Assembly (NCBI GenBank): GCA_963839365.1
Contig: CAWIUT010000001.1
Coordinates: 310,001-374,000, forward strand
Length of the DNA: 64,000 nt
Direction of reading: 5' to 3'
Source of the DNA: DASSKA01 sp963839365
Lineage (GTDB): Bacteria > Actinomycetota > Actinomycetes > Propionibacteriales > Nocardioidaceae
This document shows positions 48,135 through 56,858 of this stretch, piece by piece. Every line of letters starts with the position of its first letter. Position 1 is the first letter of the stretch. The notes under the pieces are model-generated. The model ran no database searches. It was not told where the DNA came from and saw only the letters and a list, made by a program, of their open reading frames with translations. The position numbers were made by a program, and so were the translations under genes.

Positions 48135-49610
48135 TTGTTCCCTCGACCTTCCCAGCGCGCCGTGGCCGGCGCCGCCGCGACCCTGGCCGCGATGGCGACT
48201 GCCGCCGCCTTCGGCGCCACCGGCAGCGTCGCTTCCGCTGCGCCGCCGCACCCGTCCTATCCCACACCCCAGCAGGCGGTGCCGAAGCAGGTGCACTTCC
48301 TGTCCTCCGAGCAGGACGCACCCGGCCCGTCGGTGGGTGACGGCTACGTCCAGTTCACCCCCGAAGGGATCCAGAAGTCCTACCGGCTCCCGGCGTTGCA
48401 CGCCGCGGGGATCGACGGGTCCGGCAAGACCATCGCGATCATCGACTCGTTCGGCTACCCGCAGGCGGCCGCGGACCTGAAGGCGTTCAGCGACGCCTAC
48501 GGGCTGCCGGAGATGTGCGGCATGCCTGCCGTCGGCTGCAAGCCCGGCATGGCGACGTTCAAGACGCTGACCTTCGGAGACCACCAGGTCACGCAGTCCC
48601 CGCCGTCGCACTCACCGGGCCAGGAGGACAGCAACGCCTGGTCCGTCGAGGTCGCCCTCGACATCGAGTACGCCCACACCGTCGCACCGGGCGCCAACAT
48701 CCTGCTGGTGGCCACCCCGACCGCGGAAACCCTTGGTGTGCAGGGCTTCCCGAACATGATGAACGCCGAGCAGTACGTCGTCGACCACCACCTAGCCAAC
48801 GTGGTCTCTCAGAGCTTCGGCGCCGCCGAGGACTCCTTCGGGTCGCAGCAGTCGCTGAAGAACCTGCGGCAGGCGTTCATCTCCGGCACCCAGCAGGGCA
48901 TGACCTTCCTGGCCAGCTCCGGCGACTTCGGCAGCCTCGGCTTCAGCAAGCAGCCGGTGGGCAAGGGCGGCTCGCAGCTCGACTCCCCGCAGGTCGGCTG
49001 GCCGTCCTCGGACCCGCTGGTCACGGCGGTGGGCGGCACCAACCTGTGCACCGACCCGTCAACGGGGCAGACGCTCGTCCAGTCCGCGACCCAGAAGCTG
49101 GGCCCGGCCAGCTGCCAGGACAACCCAGGCATGCGGGAGACCGGCTGGAGCGGGTCGGGCGGCGGCTTCAGCCACGTGTTCGCGCGGCCTGGCTACCAGG
49201 ACGCGCTGCCGGCCGGCTCCACGAGCATCCCCGCCGCCGCGCGGGGCGTCCCGGACATCTCGATGGACGCGTCCTGCTCCACCTACGTGGTGGTGCGTGA
49301 CACCGCTCCCGGGTACCACGGCTACTACGGCGTCTGTGGCACGTCCGCGGCCTCCCCGATGTTCTCCGGTGTGGTCGCGATGGCCGACCAGGTGGCCGGG
49401 CACGACCTCGGCCAGATCAACGACCGGCTCTACGCGATGGCCAACGGCTCCGGCGCGGACCAGGTCATCTACGACGTCACCGCCGGCGACAACACCCAGC
49501 AGGACTCCGATGTCGAGGGCTACCCGGCCGGCCCCGGCTGGGACGCCGTCACCGGACTCGGCAGCCCCGCGGACGCTCCGGCGTTCGTGGCCGCGCTTGC
49601 CGGCCAGTAG
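48135..49610 (+). CDS. Sedolisin-type (S53) serine-carboxyl peptidase, secreted
   Basis: 491 residues from a TTG set by AGGAGG 8-13 nt upstream. A Sec signal peptide (FPRPSQRAVAGAAATLAAMATAAAF…ASAA) covers about residues 1-37. The catalytic Glu and Asp are in VEVALDIEYAH (ExxxD), the oxyanion Asp in ASSGDFG, and the Ser in CGTSAASPMFSG. The Ca-binding end is DVTAGDN…GYPAGPGWDAVTGLGSP. The pro-kumamolisin domain normally before S53 enzymes is missing; only ~45 residues precede the catalytic domain. Likely an extracellular protease, perhaps acid-active. Confidence 0.93.
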   Translation: MFPRPSQRAVAGAAATLAAMATAAAFGATGSVASAAPPHPSYPTPQQAVPKQVHFLSSEQDAPGPSVGDGYVQFTPEGIQKSYRLPALHAAGIDGSGKTIAIIDSFGYPQAAADLKAFSDAYGLPEMCGMPAVGCKPGMATFKTLTFGDHQVTQSPPSHSPGQEDSNAWSVEVALDIEYAHTVAPGANILLVATPTAETLGVQGFPNMMNAEQYVVDHHLANVVSQSFGAAEDSFGSQQSLKNLRQAFISGTQQGMTFLASSGDFGSLGFSKQPVGKGGSQLDSPQVGWPSSDPLVTAVGGTNLCTDPSTGQTLVQSATQKLGPASCQDNPGMRETGWSGSGGGFSHVFARPGYQDALPAGSTSIPAAARGVPDISMDASCSTYVVVRDTAPGYHGYYGVCGTSAASPMFSGVVAMADQVAGHDLGQINDRLYAMANGSGADQVIYDVTAGDNTQQDSDVEGYPAGPGWDAVTGLGSPADAPAFVAALAGQ

Positions 49611-49626
49611 GACCCGTCTGGGAGGA

Positions 49627-49657
49627 GAGGCCCGCGCCGCACGCCGGCGCGGGCCTC
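49627..49657. terminator. Strong hairpin terminator
   Basis: GAGGCCCGCGCCG and its complement form a 13-bp stem with a 5-nt loop, followed by TTG. It lies between the peptidase (+) and the sensor/anti-sigma gene (-) and can serve both. Confidence 0.88.
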
Positions 49658-49682
49658 TTGCTGTCTCGCAGCAGGCGCCCGG

Positions 49683-50603
49683 TCACAGCCAGGTGTGCAG
49701 CCGCACGGTCGTGCCGTCCGAGGAGGAGCGCACCTGTACCAGGTCGCACAGCTGGTTGGCGATCGCCACCCCGCGCCCGCCCTCGGCGAGGTCGAGGACC
49801 GGTGCGCGGCCGACCAGCGGGTCCTCGATCGAGCCCGCGTCGGCGACCTCGAGCACCAGCGCGCCGGCCGTGCGCCAGGACCGCAGCAGGCCCTGTCCGC
49901 CGGCGTGCTGAACGCTGTTGCCGGCCACCTCGTGAGCTGCCAGGACCAGGTCCTCGACACGCTCCCCGGTCAGCGCCACCTGCTCGCACAGACCGCGCAC
50001 CACGCCGCGCAGCGCGGAGAGGTGGGCGCCGTCGAACCGGAGCTCCACTACATCGGGCGGGGGGGAGGACAACGGACGGGCGAACTCGGCCGCGGGCTGG
50101 GCGGGCGCGTTCCGGAGCCGAGTCGAGTCAGGCGTCCCGTCGACGAACGGGTGCGTGCGCAGCACGTCGTCGATCACCGCGGCCGGCAGGGCCGAGACGT
50201 CGTACGGGCACAGCAGCTGCCAGGCCGGGCTGTCGCCGAAGGCCACGTTCACCAGCGCCTCGTGCAGCCGGCACTCCTCGAGCTCGGCCTCGCGCCGGCC
50301 CGCCCAGGCCGTCTCGCCGACACCGCGCACCGGGCCCAGCTGGGCGAACCGGTCCACGAACCCCAGCCACTCCGGGATGATCCGCGCCGGGTTGCGGCCG
50401 AGGGTGTGCATGTCCACGAAGGTGACCCGCTTGGAGTCCTCGCCGAGCGCGTCCTCGAGCGCGACGATCGCCTCGGGGGGCTCGGTGACCATCACCGGCT
50501 CGCCGCGCTCGACCCCCTCGGCGACGAACGGCAGCACGGAATCGAGCCAGCCCTCGATCCCGTCGCGGTACAGCACCGCTTGGTGGTGAAAACCGTCCAT
50601 CAT
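49683..50603 (-). CDS. MEDS-domain sensor fused to anti-sigma-type HATPase
   Basis: 306 residues. Residues ~5-165 are a MEDS (DcmR-sensory) domain (FHHQAVLYRDGIEGWLDSVLPFVAEGVERGEPVMV… WLGFVDRFAQLGPVRGVGET). Residues ~195-306 are a GHKL ATPase of the RsbW/HATPase_c_2 type: N-box AAHEVAGNSVQHAGG, DAGSIEDPL and the G-box EGGRGVAIANQL. Such proteins resemble the RsbA-type regulators that control stress sigma factors. No sigma gene is adjacent. ATG-ATG doublet at the start. Confidence 0.87.
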   Translation of the reverse strand: MMDGFHHQAVLYRDGIEGWLDSVLPFVAEGVERGEPVMVTEPPEAIVALEDALGEDSKRVTFVDMHTLGRNPARIIPEWLGFVDRFAQLGPVRGVGETAWAGRREAELEECRLHEALVNVAFGDSPAWQLLCPYDVSALPAAVIDDVLRTHPFVDGTPDSTRLRNAPAQPAAEFARPLSSPPPDVVELRFDGAHLSALRGVVRGLCEQVALTGERVEDLVLAAHEVAGNSVQHAGGQGLLRSWRTAGALVLEVADAGSIEDPLVGRAPVLDLAEGGRGVAIANQLCDLVQVRSSSDGTTVRLHTWL

Positions 50604-50697
50604 CCGCTCACGCGTCCGGTTGTGAATTCCTCCCCAACAGCCCCACTGGTCCCATGATGGTCTGTTTTGGGTTGCGAAGTAAAGCGTTTCCGCGCAG

Positions 50698-51215
50698 TCA
50701 GCGAGTCTCGGGCTGCTGCCGGCGCACCACGTTCGTGCCGGCGGCCCGGTCGTGCAGGGCCTGCCACTTCCCGTCCCACAGCGGCCAGAGGTCGTCGAGC
50801 AGCATGTAGAGCCGGACCACCGACCCGAGCACCGGCACCAGGAACAGCAGGAACGGCCAGTACTGGGTGAGCCAGCGCAGCAGCACTGTCGTCCACGGGA
50901 GCGGGCCCGGGACCTCGCGCCGGCGCACCCGCAGGCCGAGCAGCATCATCGGGCCGACGAGGTCGCGACCAGCCACGCCGTCCCGAGGGCGTGCGGCGTG
51001 GAGCCGGTGTTCGTCGACCGCGCGCAGTACGTCGTGTCGACGTGCCAGACCCGCACCACCATCGGCAGTCCGGCCAGAACGGTCGCGACACCGAGGATCA
51101 GCTGGTCGAGGACGTAGGCACCCACGCGCGCCCACCCGCCGGCCAGCAGCCGGCCGTCCGGCGTGGTCGCCGCCCGCAGGGCCACCGAGGCGTACGTCGT
51201 ACCGCCGGCGTGCAC
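50698..51215 (-). pseudogene. Frameshifted RDD-family membrane protein
   Basis: The N-terminal half (GRLLAGGWARVGAYVLDQLILGVATVLAGLP) carries the RDD helix with its Arg and Asp. The C-terminal half (VGPMMLLGLRVRRREVPGPLPWTTVLLRWLTQYWPFLLFLVPVLGSVVRLYMLLDDLW) continues in another frame; the shift is near 50960-50990. Homologues are single frame. Either a mutation or a sequencing error. It lies just downstream of the dioxygenase gene in the same direction. Confidence 0.72.
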
Positions 51216-51269
51216 GTGCTGGCTGTCGGCCGTCCCAGTACCGCTGCCCCGCAGCCCCCGGCTCGTCGC

Positions 51270-52469
51270 CTACAGGTTGCCGCGGCGCTCCTGCTCGCGC
51301 TCGATCGCCTCGAACAGCGCCTTGAAGTTGCCCTTCCCGAAGCCGAGCGACCCGTGCCGCTCGATCAGCTCGAAGAAGACCGTCGGACGGTCGCCGATCG
51401 GCGAGGTGAAGATCTGGAGCAGGTAGCCGTCCTCGTCACGGTCCACCAGGATCTTGCGCTTCTGCAGCTCCTCGATCGGCACCCGGACCTCGCCGATCCG
51501 CGCGCGCAGCTCAGCGTCCTCGTAGTAGGAGTCCGGCGTCTCGAGGAACTCCACGCCGTTCTCGCGGAGCGCGTCGACGGTGGCCAGGATGTCGTTGGTC
51601 GCCAGCGCGAGGTGCTGAGCGCCCGCCCCGCGGTAGAACTCGATGTACTCGTCGATCTGCGACTTCTTCTTCGCCGGCGCGGGCTCGTTGAGGGGGAACT
51701 TCACCCGGTGGTTGCCGTTGGCGACCACCTTCGACATCAGCGCGGAGTAGTCGGTGGCGATGTCGTCACCGATGAACTCGGCCATGTTCACAAAGCCCAT
51801 GACCTTGTTGTAGAACTCCACCCACTCGTCCATCTTGCCGAGCTCGACGTTGCCGACCACGTGGTCGAGCGCCTGGAACAGCCGCTTCGGCTGGCCCGGG
51901 CGCTTCACGTAGGTGCTCTGCCTGGCGACGTAGCCGGGCAGGTAGGGGCCGTCGTACTTCGAGCGGTCCACCAGGGTGTGCACGGTCTCCCCGTAGGCCG
52001 CGATGGAGGCAACCCGCACGGTGCCGTGCTTGTCGCTGATGTCCTCGGGCTCCCGGACGACTGTCGCGCCCGCCCTGCGGGCCTGGGCGACGCACTTGTC
52101 GACGTCGGGCACCTCGAGGGCGATGTCGATGACGCCGTCGCCGTGCTTGCGGTGGTGCTCGACCAGCGTGCTGTCGGGGTCGACGGCGCCGTTGAGCACG
52201 AACCGGATCGACCCGGACCGCAGCACGAACGACTTGTGGTCGCGGTTCCCGGTCTCGGGGCCGGAGTAGGCCTCCAGCTCCATCCCCCAGGCGGCCTGGT
52301 AGAAGTGCGCGGCCTGGGTCGCGTTGCCGACCACGAACACGATGGCGTCCCACCCGGTGACCGGGAAGACGTCCCTGTCCTCGTCGTAGTCCACCAGCCC
52401 GACCAGCTGCTGCAGCTGGTTCAGGGTCAGCTCGGCCTTGCGCTCGTCCTGTGTCAGTGACTCGGTCAT
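51270..52469 (-). CDS. hppD: 4-hydroxyphenylpyruvate dioxygenase
   Basis: 399 residues; non-heme Fe(II) enzyme turning hydroxyphenylpyruvate into homogentisate. The iron ligands are His in LDHVVGNVE, His in GAQHLALAT and Glu in FFELIERHG near the C-terminus; the end GFGKGNFKALFEAIEREQERRGNL is conserved. It is divergent from an Lrp/AsnC regulator. Together with fahA it gives tyrosine breakdown. ATG at 52469; an ATG three codons upstream is possible. Confidence 0.97.
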   Translation of the reverse strand: MTESLTQDERKAELTLNQLQQLVGLVDYDEDRDVFPVTGWDAIVFVVGNATQAAHFYQAAWGMELEAYSGPETGNRDHKSFVLRSGSIRFVLNGAVDPDSTLVEHHRKHGDGVIDIALEVPDVDKCVAQARRAGATVVREPEDISDKHGTVRVASIAAYGETVHTLVDRSKYDGPYLPGYVARQSTYVKRPGQPKRLFQALDHVVGNVELGKMDEWVEFYNKVMGFVNMAEFIGDDIATDYSALMSKVVANGNHRVKFPLNEPAPAKKKSQIDEYIEFYRGAGAQHLALATNDILATVDALRENGVEFLETPDSYYEDAELRARIGEVRVPIEELQKRKILVDRDEDGYLLQIFTSPIGDRPTVFFELIERHGSLGFGKGNFKALFEAIEREQERRGNL

Positions 52470-52551
52470 GGGTCGCATGCTCGCCGGTGACGACAGAATG
52501 TGCAAGAGTACGACGAAATCCTGTACAAGCTGCCTACTCCAGGGAGGGGCC
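52470..52551. promoter_or_regulatory. hppD/Lrp divergent control region
   Basis: 82 bp between divergent starts. Two GTAC half-sites frame 11 nt (GTAC…GTAC, about 52509-52527), a layout that could bind an Lrp dimer. TTGCAC could serve as a -35 for hppD. Confidence 0.35.
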
Positions 52552-53016
52552 ATGGACCGGCTGGACGTCACATTGATCCGGTTGTTCGCCGCCCAGCCAC
52601 GGATCGGGGTGCTGGAGGCGTCCCGTCGCCTCGAGGTGGCCCGCGGCACCGTGCAGGCCCGGCTGGACAAGCTGGCCGAGCGGGGCGTGATCAGCGACTG
52701 GGGGCCCTCGCTGGACCCGGAGGCGCTCGGCCATCCGGTGACGGCGTTCTTGACCCTGGAGATCCGGCAGGGCTCCGGGCACGAGGCGATCGCCGGCCAC
52801 CTGGCCGGGATCCCGGAGGTGCTCGAGGCCTACACGATCACCGGCGCCGGGGACATGTGGTGCCGGGTGGTGGCCCGCTCCAACGCGGACCTGCAGCGGG
52901 TCATCGACTCGGTGCTGTCCAGCTCGGGGATCGTCCGCTCCTCCACCGTGATCGCGCTCGCGACCCAGATCCCCTACCGGGTGCTGCCGCTGCTCGACGT
53001 GGCCGTCGACGACTAA
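52552..53016 (+). CDS. Lrp/AsnC-family regulator
   Basis: 154 residues. The N-terminal helix-turn-helix is RIGVLEASRRLEVARGTVQARLDKLAERGVISDWGPSLDP, and the C-terminal RAM/ACT-like domain runs from ~65 (HPVTAFLTLEIRQGSG… AYTITGAGDMWCRVVARSNADLQRVIDSVL). Members sense amino acids; next to hppD it likely responds to tyrosine or phenylalanine products. AGGGAGG site sets the ATG. Confidence 0.92.
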   Translation: MDRLDVTLIRLFAAQPRIGVLEASRRLEVARGTVQARLDKLAERGVISDWGPSLDPEALGHPVTAFLTLEIRQGSGHEAIAGHLAGIPEVLEAYTITGAGDMWCRVVARSNADLQRVIDSVLSSSGIVRSSTVIALATQIPYRVLPLLDVAVDD

Positions 53017-53017
53017 G

Positions 53018-53665
53018 CTAGGACAGCCGCGCGGCGATGTCCTGCGCGGCCCGGGACACCACCGGCTCCACCCGGTCGGGGTCGAAGTCGCCGAGCGTGA
53101 CGATACCGACCGAGGCCTCGAGGCCGTCCACGCCCAGCACCGGCGCAGCCACCCCCCGGGCGCCGGGCTGAAGCTCACCCTGGGTGAGCACCGAGGTCCG
53201 GTCCACGCTGGTGCCCTCGGCCATCCGGCGCCCGAGCAGGATCGCCCGCCCGGCGGCGCCGCGGTCCAACGGGTGCCGGGCGCCGACCCGGTAGGCGACG
53301 TGGAAGTCGGTCCAGCTCGGCTCGACCACCGCGATCGCCAGCGCCTCGGCGCCGTCGGCGACGGTCAGGTGCGCGGTGGAGCCCAGGTCCTCGGCGAGCG
53401 CGCGCAGCACGGGGTTGGCCAGCGAGCGCAGCTCGGGCTGCAGACCGCGCGCCAGCCCGAGCACGCCCAACCCCACGTGCAGCCGGCCGGCGCTGTCCCG
53501 GCGCGCCAGCCCGGCCTGCTCCAAGGTGCTGACCAACCGGTAGACCACGGTCCGGTTCACGCCCACCTGCGCGGCCAGCGCGGTGATGCTCAGCCCGCCC
53601 GGGGAGTCGGCGAGCACCTGGAGCACGTGCAGCCCTCGTTCCAGGGTCTGCGAGGTCTCCGGCAT
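53018..53665 (-). CDS. IclR-family regulator
   Basis: 215 residues. N-terminal winged helix: TLERGLHVLQVLADSPGGLSITALAAQVGVNRTVVYRLVSTLEQAGLARRD (about 6-57). The C-terminal effector domain (STAHLTVADGAEALAIAVVEPSW … HPLDRGAAGRAILLG) binds small aromatic or organic acids in the family. It is convergent with the Lrp gene (1 bp between ends). Likely controls a catabolic gene set; target unknown. Confidence 0.92.
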   Translation of the reverse strand: MPETSQTLERGLHVLQVLADSPGGLSITALAAQVGVNRTVVYRLVSTLEQAGLARRDSAGRLHVGLGVLGLARGLQPELRSLANPVLRALAEDLGSTAHLTVADGAEALAIAVVEPSWTDFHVAYRVGARHPLDRGAAGRAILLGRRMAEGTSVDRTSVLTQGELQPGARGVAAPVLGVDGLEASVGIVTLGDFDPDRVEPVVSRAAQDIAARLS

Positions 53666-53679
53666 GGTCAGAAGGTTAC

Positions 53680-55527
53680 TCAGGAGCTGCGCCGGGCGGC
53701 CCAGTCCCGGATCCGCTCGATGCGGGCCCGCAGCTGGTCGGCGCCGGCCACCGCCGCCGGCGGCCCGCCGCACTCCCGGCGCAGCGCCATGTGGGTGGTC
53801 CCGTGCGGCTGTCCGGTGCGGTGGTTCCACGCCGCCACCAGGCCGTTGAGCTCCCGGCGCAGCACGGCGAGCTGCTCGTGCGTGGTGACGTCCCGCTCCA
53901 CGTCCTGCGGGGTGGAGGCGGTACGACGCCGGCTCCGCGCGCGCTCGCTCTGCCGATGCCGCAGCAGGTCCCGGACCTGGTCCGGCTCCAGCAGCCCCGG
54001 GATGCCGAGGAAGTCCATCTCCTCCTCGGAGCCGACGTGCACCTCGCCCTCGTGGCCGAACTCGCCTCCGTCGTACAGCACCCGGTCAAAGCGGGCCTCG
54101 GAACCCATCGCCTGGAAGCTGCCGAGCTCCTCGGCGCTGGCTGCCTCGGAGGCCTGCGCCTGCGCGAGCAGGTCCTCCTCGGCCGCGAACACGTCGTCCT
54201 CGTTGTCGACCCGGCGCCCGAGCACGTGGTCGCGCTCGACCTCCATGTCGCCGGCGAAGCCGAGCAGGCCGGGCACCGACGGCAAGAACACCGAGGCGGT
54301 CTCCCCGCGGCGTCGGGCCCGCACGAACCGGCCCACCGCCTGGGCGAAGAACAGCGGCGTGGACGTGGTGGTGGCGTACACCCCCACCGCGAGCCGGGGC
54401 ACGTCGACGCCCTCGGAGACCATGCGCACCGCCACCATCCAGCGCTGCTCGCCCTCGGAGAACGACGCGATCCGCTTCGAGGCGGTCTTCTCGTCGGAGA
54501 GCACGACCACCGGCTTCTCCCCGCAGATCCGGGCCAGCGTCCGGGCGTAGGCACGCGCGGAGTCCTGGTCGGTGGCGATCACCAGCCCCCCGGCGTCGGC
54601 GACGTGCCGGCGCACCTCACTGAGCCGGCGGTCCGCGGCGGCGAGCACCGCCGGGATCCAGGCGCCTTCCGGGTCGAGGGCGGTGCGCAGCGCCTGTGCG
54701 GTCATGTCCTTGGTCAGCGGCTCCCCCAGCCGCGCCGCCACCTCGTCGCCGGCGCGGGTGCGCCACTGCATCTGGCCGCTGTAGGCCATGAACAGCACCG
54801 GCCGGACCACGTGGTCGGCCAGCGCGTGCGCGTAGCCGTAGGTGTAGTCCGCGACGCTGCGCGGCACCCCGTCGTCACCCGGCGCGTAGGTGACGAACGG
54901 GATCGGGTTGATGTCGGAGCGGAACGGTGTCCCGGTCAGCGCCAGCCGCCGCTTGGCCGGCTCGAACGCCTCCCGGACCGCCTCCCCCCACGACAGGGCG
55001 TCGCCGGCGTGGTGCACCTCGTCGAGGATCACCAGGGTCTTGAACCGCTCGGTGCGCACCCGGTGCGCGAGCGGGTTGGCGGCCACGCCGGCATAGGTGA
55101 CGGCCACGCCGACGTACTCCTTGCTGGTGCGGCCCTTCTTGCCGGAGTACGTCGGGTCGATCGGGATCCCGGCGCGCTCCGCGGCCTCCGCCCACTGGGT
55201 CTTGAGATGCTCGGTCGGCGCGACCACGGTCACCCGGTCCACCGTCCGCCGGGCCAGCAGCTCGGCGGCCACCGTCAGAGCGAAGGTGGTCTTGCCGGCC
55301 CCCGGTGTGGCGACGGTCAAGAAGTCCTGAGGCTCGGCGGTGAAGTACCTCTCCATCGCCGCGGCCTGCCAGGCCCGCAGCTTGGTCGCCGTTCCCCAGG
55401 CGGCTCGGGCGGGGTAGGCCGGCGGGAGCTCGTTGGGCGGGGACGGGACGGGCGCGTGAGGCGGGTCGTGCGGCGGGTGGTGGGGCGGGTGGTCGGACGA
55501 GGGGTTCGCAGCGGTCACGTCTCTCAC
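53680..55527 (-). CDS. DEAD/DEAH-box superfamily 2 helicase, XPB-like
   Basis: 615 residues. Walker A ATPGAGKTTFAL (near 76), DEVHH (motif II, near 170), LALTGTPFRSD (motif III), SEGVDVPRLAVGVYATTTSTPLFFAQAVGRFVRARRR (motifs V-VI). An N-terminal Pro/His-rich leader of ~45 residues precedes the fold. The RAD25/XPB-like type is widespread in actinobacteria, with roles in DNA metabolism presumed rather than shown. The GTG at 55527 overlaps the stop of the metalloprotease (GTGA), so translation is coupled. Confidence 0.9.
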   Translation of the reverse strand: MRDVTAANPSSDHPPHHPPHDPPHAPVPSPPNELPPAYPARAAWGTATKLRAWQAAAMERYFTAEPQDFLTVATPGAGKTTFALTVAAELLARRTVDRVTVVAPTEHLKTQWAEAAERAGIPIDPTYSGKKGRTSKEYVGVAVTYAGVAANPLAHRVRTERFKTLVILDEVHHAGDALSWGEAVREAFEPAKRRLALTGTPFRSDINPIPFVTYAPGDDGVPRSVADYTYGYAHALADHVVRPVLFMAYSGQMQWRTRAGDEVAARLGEPLTKDMTAQALRTALDPEGAWIPAVLAAADRRLSEVRRHVADAGGLVIATDQDSARAYARTLARICGEKPVVVLSDEKTASKRIASFSEGEQRWMVAVRMVSEGVDVPRLAVGVYATTTSTPLFFAQAVGRFVRARRRGETASVFLPSVPGLLGFAGDMEVERDHVLGRRVDNEDDVFAAEEDLLAQAQASEAASAEELGSFQAMGSEARFDRVLYDGGEFGHEGEVHVGSEEEMDFLGIPGLLEPDQVRDLLRHRQSERARSRRRTASTPQDVERDVTTHEQLAVLRRELNGLVAAWNHRTGQPHGTTHMALRRECGGPPAAVAGADQLRARIERIRDWAARRSS

Positions 55528-56567
55528 GGGGTGCGGTAGGCCAGCCAGTTGTCGGTCATCCGGTTCACCTGTCCGGGCGTGAACCGGTCCATGCAGGAGT
55601 CATAGGAGTAGTCCATGAAGTTGTGCACCGGATCCAGGCCGGGCGCCGGGCAGGTGTCGCGCCCGACGTGACAGGTGGTGCTCGGGTAGGCCTCCGCGGG
55701 GGTGTCGGCCACGTGGTCGTTGAGCTTGGAGCAGCCGCCCTGGAAGGTGTGGAACAGCCCCAGCCAGTGGCCGATCTCGTGCACCGCGGTGTCGCCCTGG
55801 TCGTAGTGGCGCAGCCCGCCCCCGGCCAGGCTGCCCTCGTTCACGGTCACCCCGTCCTCGGGGAGGTGGCTCTGCGCCCGCCACGGCATGCTGCTCCACC
55901 CGAGCACCACCCCGCCGCGGCGGGTGCCGGTCGACGGCGCGGAGATGTAGAGGTTCAGCTCGTTCGTCCCGCCGACGTGCAGGTTGCGCCGGGCGATCCG
56001 GCCCGCACGGTCGCCGAGCGAGGCGACGTGCCAGCGCTGGTTCACGGTGCGGTCGAAGGACACCATCTGGAAGGAGAACCGGGTCGGGGCGTTGTGCGCG
56101 GACTCGCCCCCGTCGTACGCGTTGTTGATCACGCGGATCTCGCGGCGGACCCGGAACAGCGAGGGACCGCGGTCGTGAGTGCCGGCGATCACGTGCACCG
56201 CTACCGGGATGCGCAGCACCAGGCCGAACCTGGCGTCAGGGTGGCTCACCCCGACGGCGGCCAGCCGCCGGTGCAGTCGCCGGTCGAGGCGCCGCAACCG
56301 GCGCGGGGAGTAGCTCGGCTGGTCAGGGGCGCGACCCAGCCGGGCCATCGCCGTGACCACCTTGGCGTGCACCGCGCGCGGGTTGCAGCCGGAGATCCGC
56401 CCCCCGGCACGAGACACCGAAGTCGTCCGGGCGGGCGCGTGCCCCGGCGCGGTCGCCGCCTGGGTGGTGGAGGTGGCCACCCCGCCGAGCAGCAGCAGGG
56501 CGGTGGTGAGTCCGGCAAGAGCGGTACGACGCAGCGGGCGGCCCGGGAGCCTGGGCGCCCGGATCAC
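55524..56567 (-). CDS. Secreted zinc metalloprotease (M43 / PAPP-A-like)
   Basis: 347 residues. An N-terminal signal sequence (LAGLTTALLLLGGVATSTTQAATA, about 13-37) directs export. The catalytic zinc motif is HEIGHWLGLFH (HExxHxxGxxH, near 247) with the Met-turn NFMDYSYDSCMDRFT near 318. A conserved Cys set fits the M43 cytophagalysin family. It sits between DUF3039 and the helicase with 4-nt overlaps on both sides, which is unusual for a secreted enzyme. Substrate unknown. Confidence 0.9.
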   Translation of the reverse strand: MIRAPRLPGRPLRRTALAGLTTALLLLGGVATSTTQAATAPGHAPARTTSVSRAGGRISGCNPRAVHAKVVTAMARLGRAPDQPSYSPRRLRRLDRRLHRRLAAVGVSHPDARFGLVLRIPVAVHVIAGTHDRGPSLFRVRREIRVINNAYDGGESAHNAPTRFSFQMVSFDRTVNQRWHVASLGDRAGRIARRNLHVGGTNELNLYISAPSTGTRRGGVVLGWSSMPWRAQSHLPEDGVTVNEGSLAGGGLRHYDQGDTAVHEIGHWLGLFHTFQGGCSKLNDHVADTPAEAYPSTTCHVGRDTCPAPGLDPVHNFMDYSYDSCMDRFTPGQVNRMTDNWLAYRTP

Positions 56568-56812
56568 TCGTCGTCTTTCTTGAAGCTCTCCCAGATCTCC
56601 TTGCACTCGGGACAGACGGGGTACTTCTCCGGGTCACGGCTGGGCACCCAGATCTTGCCGCACAAGGCGACGACCGGCGTGCCCATCACCATGGCTTCGG
56701 TGAGCTTCTCCTTCTCGACGTAGTGCGAGAAGCGCTCGTGGTCGCCGTCGTCGGTCGGTTGCGGCCTGGTCTCCTCGACCGTTTGCGAACCGGGGCTCAT
56801 CTGGGTGGTCAC
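56564..56812 (-). CDS. DUF3039 protein
   Basis: 82 residues. C-terminal zinc-knuckle-like region CPECKEIW with Cys in ALCGKIWVPSRDPEKYPVC defines the family, which is small, actinobacterial and commonly next to a helicase. The GTG at 56812 follows TACAAT at 56826-56821 by 8 nt, so the transcript is probably leaderless. First gene of the helicase operon. Confidence 0.88.
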   Translation of the reverse strand: MTTQMSPGSQTVEETRPQPTDDGDHERFSHYVEKEKLTEAMVMGTPVVALCGKIWVPSRDPEKYPVCPECKEIWESFKKDDE

Positions 56813-56858
56813 GATCCCCGATTGTAAAGGCCGCACCGAAACACCGGACCGGTTCCCG

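Noticed and set aside
53791..55539. 582-codon plus-strand frame over the helicase gene
   Set aside because: Antisense shadow of a motif-complete helicase.
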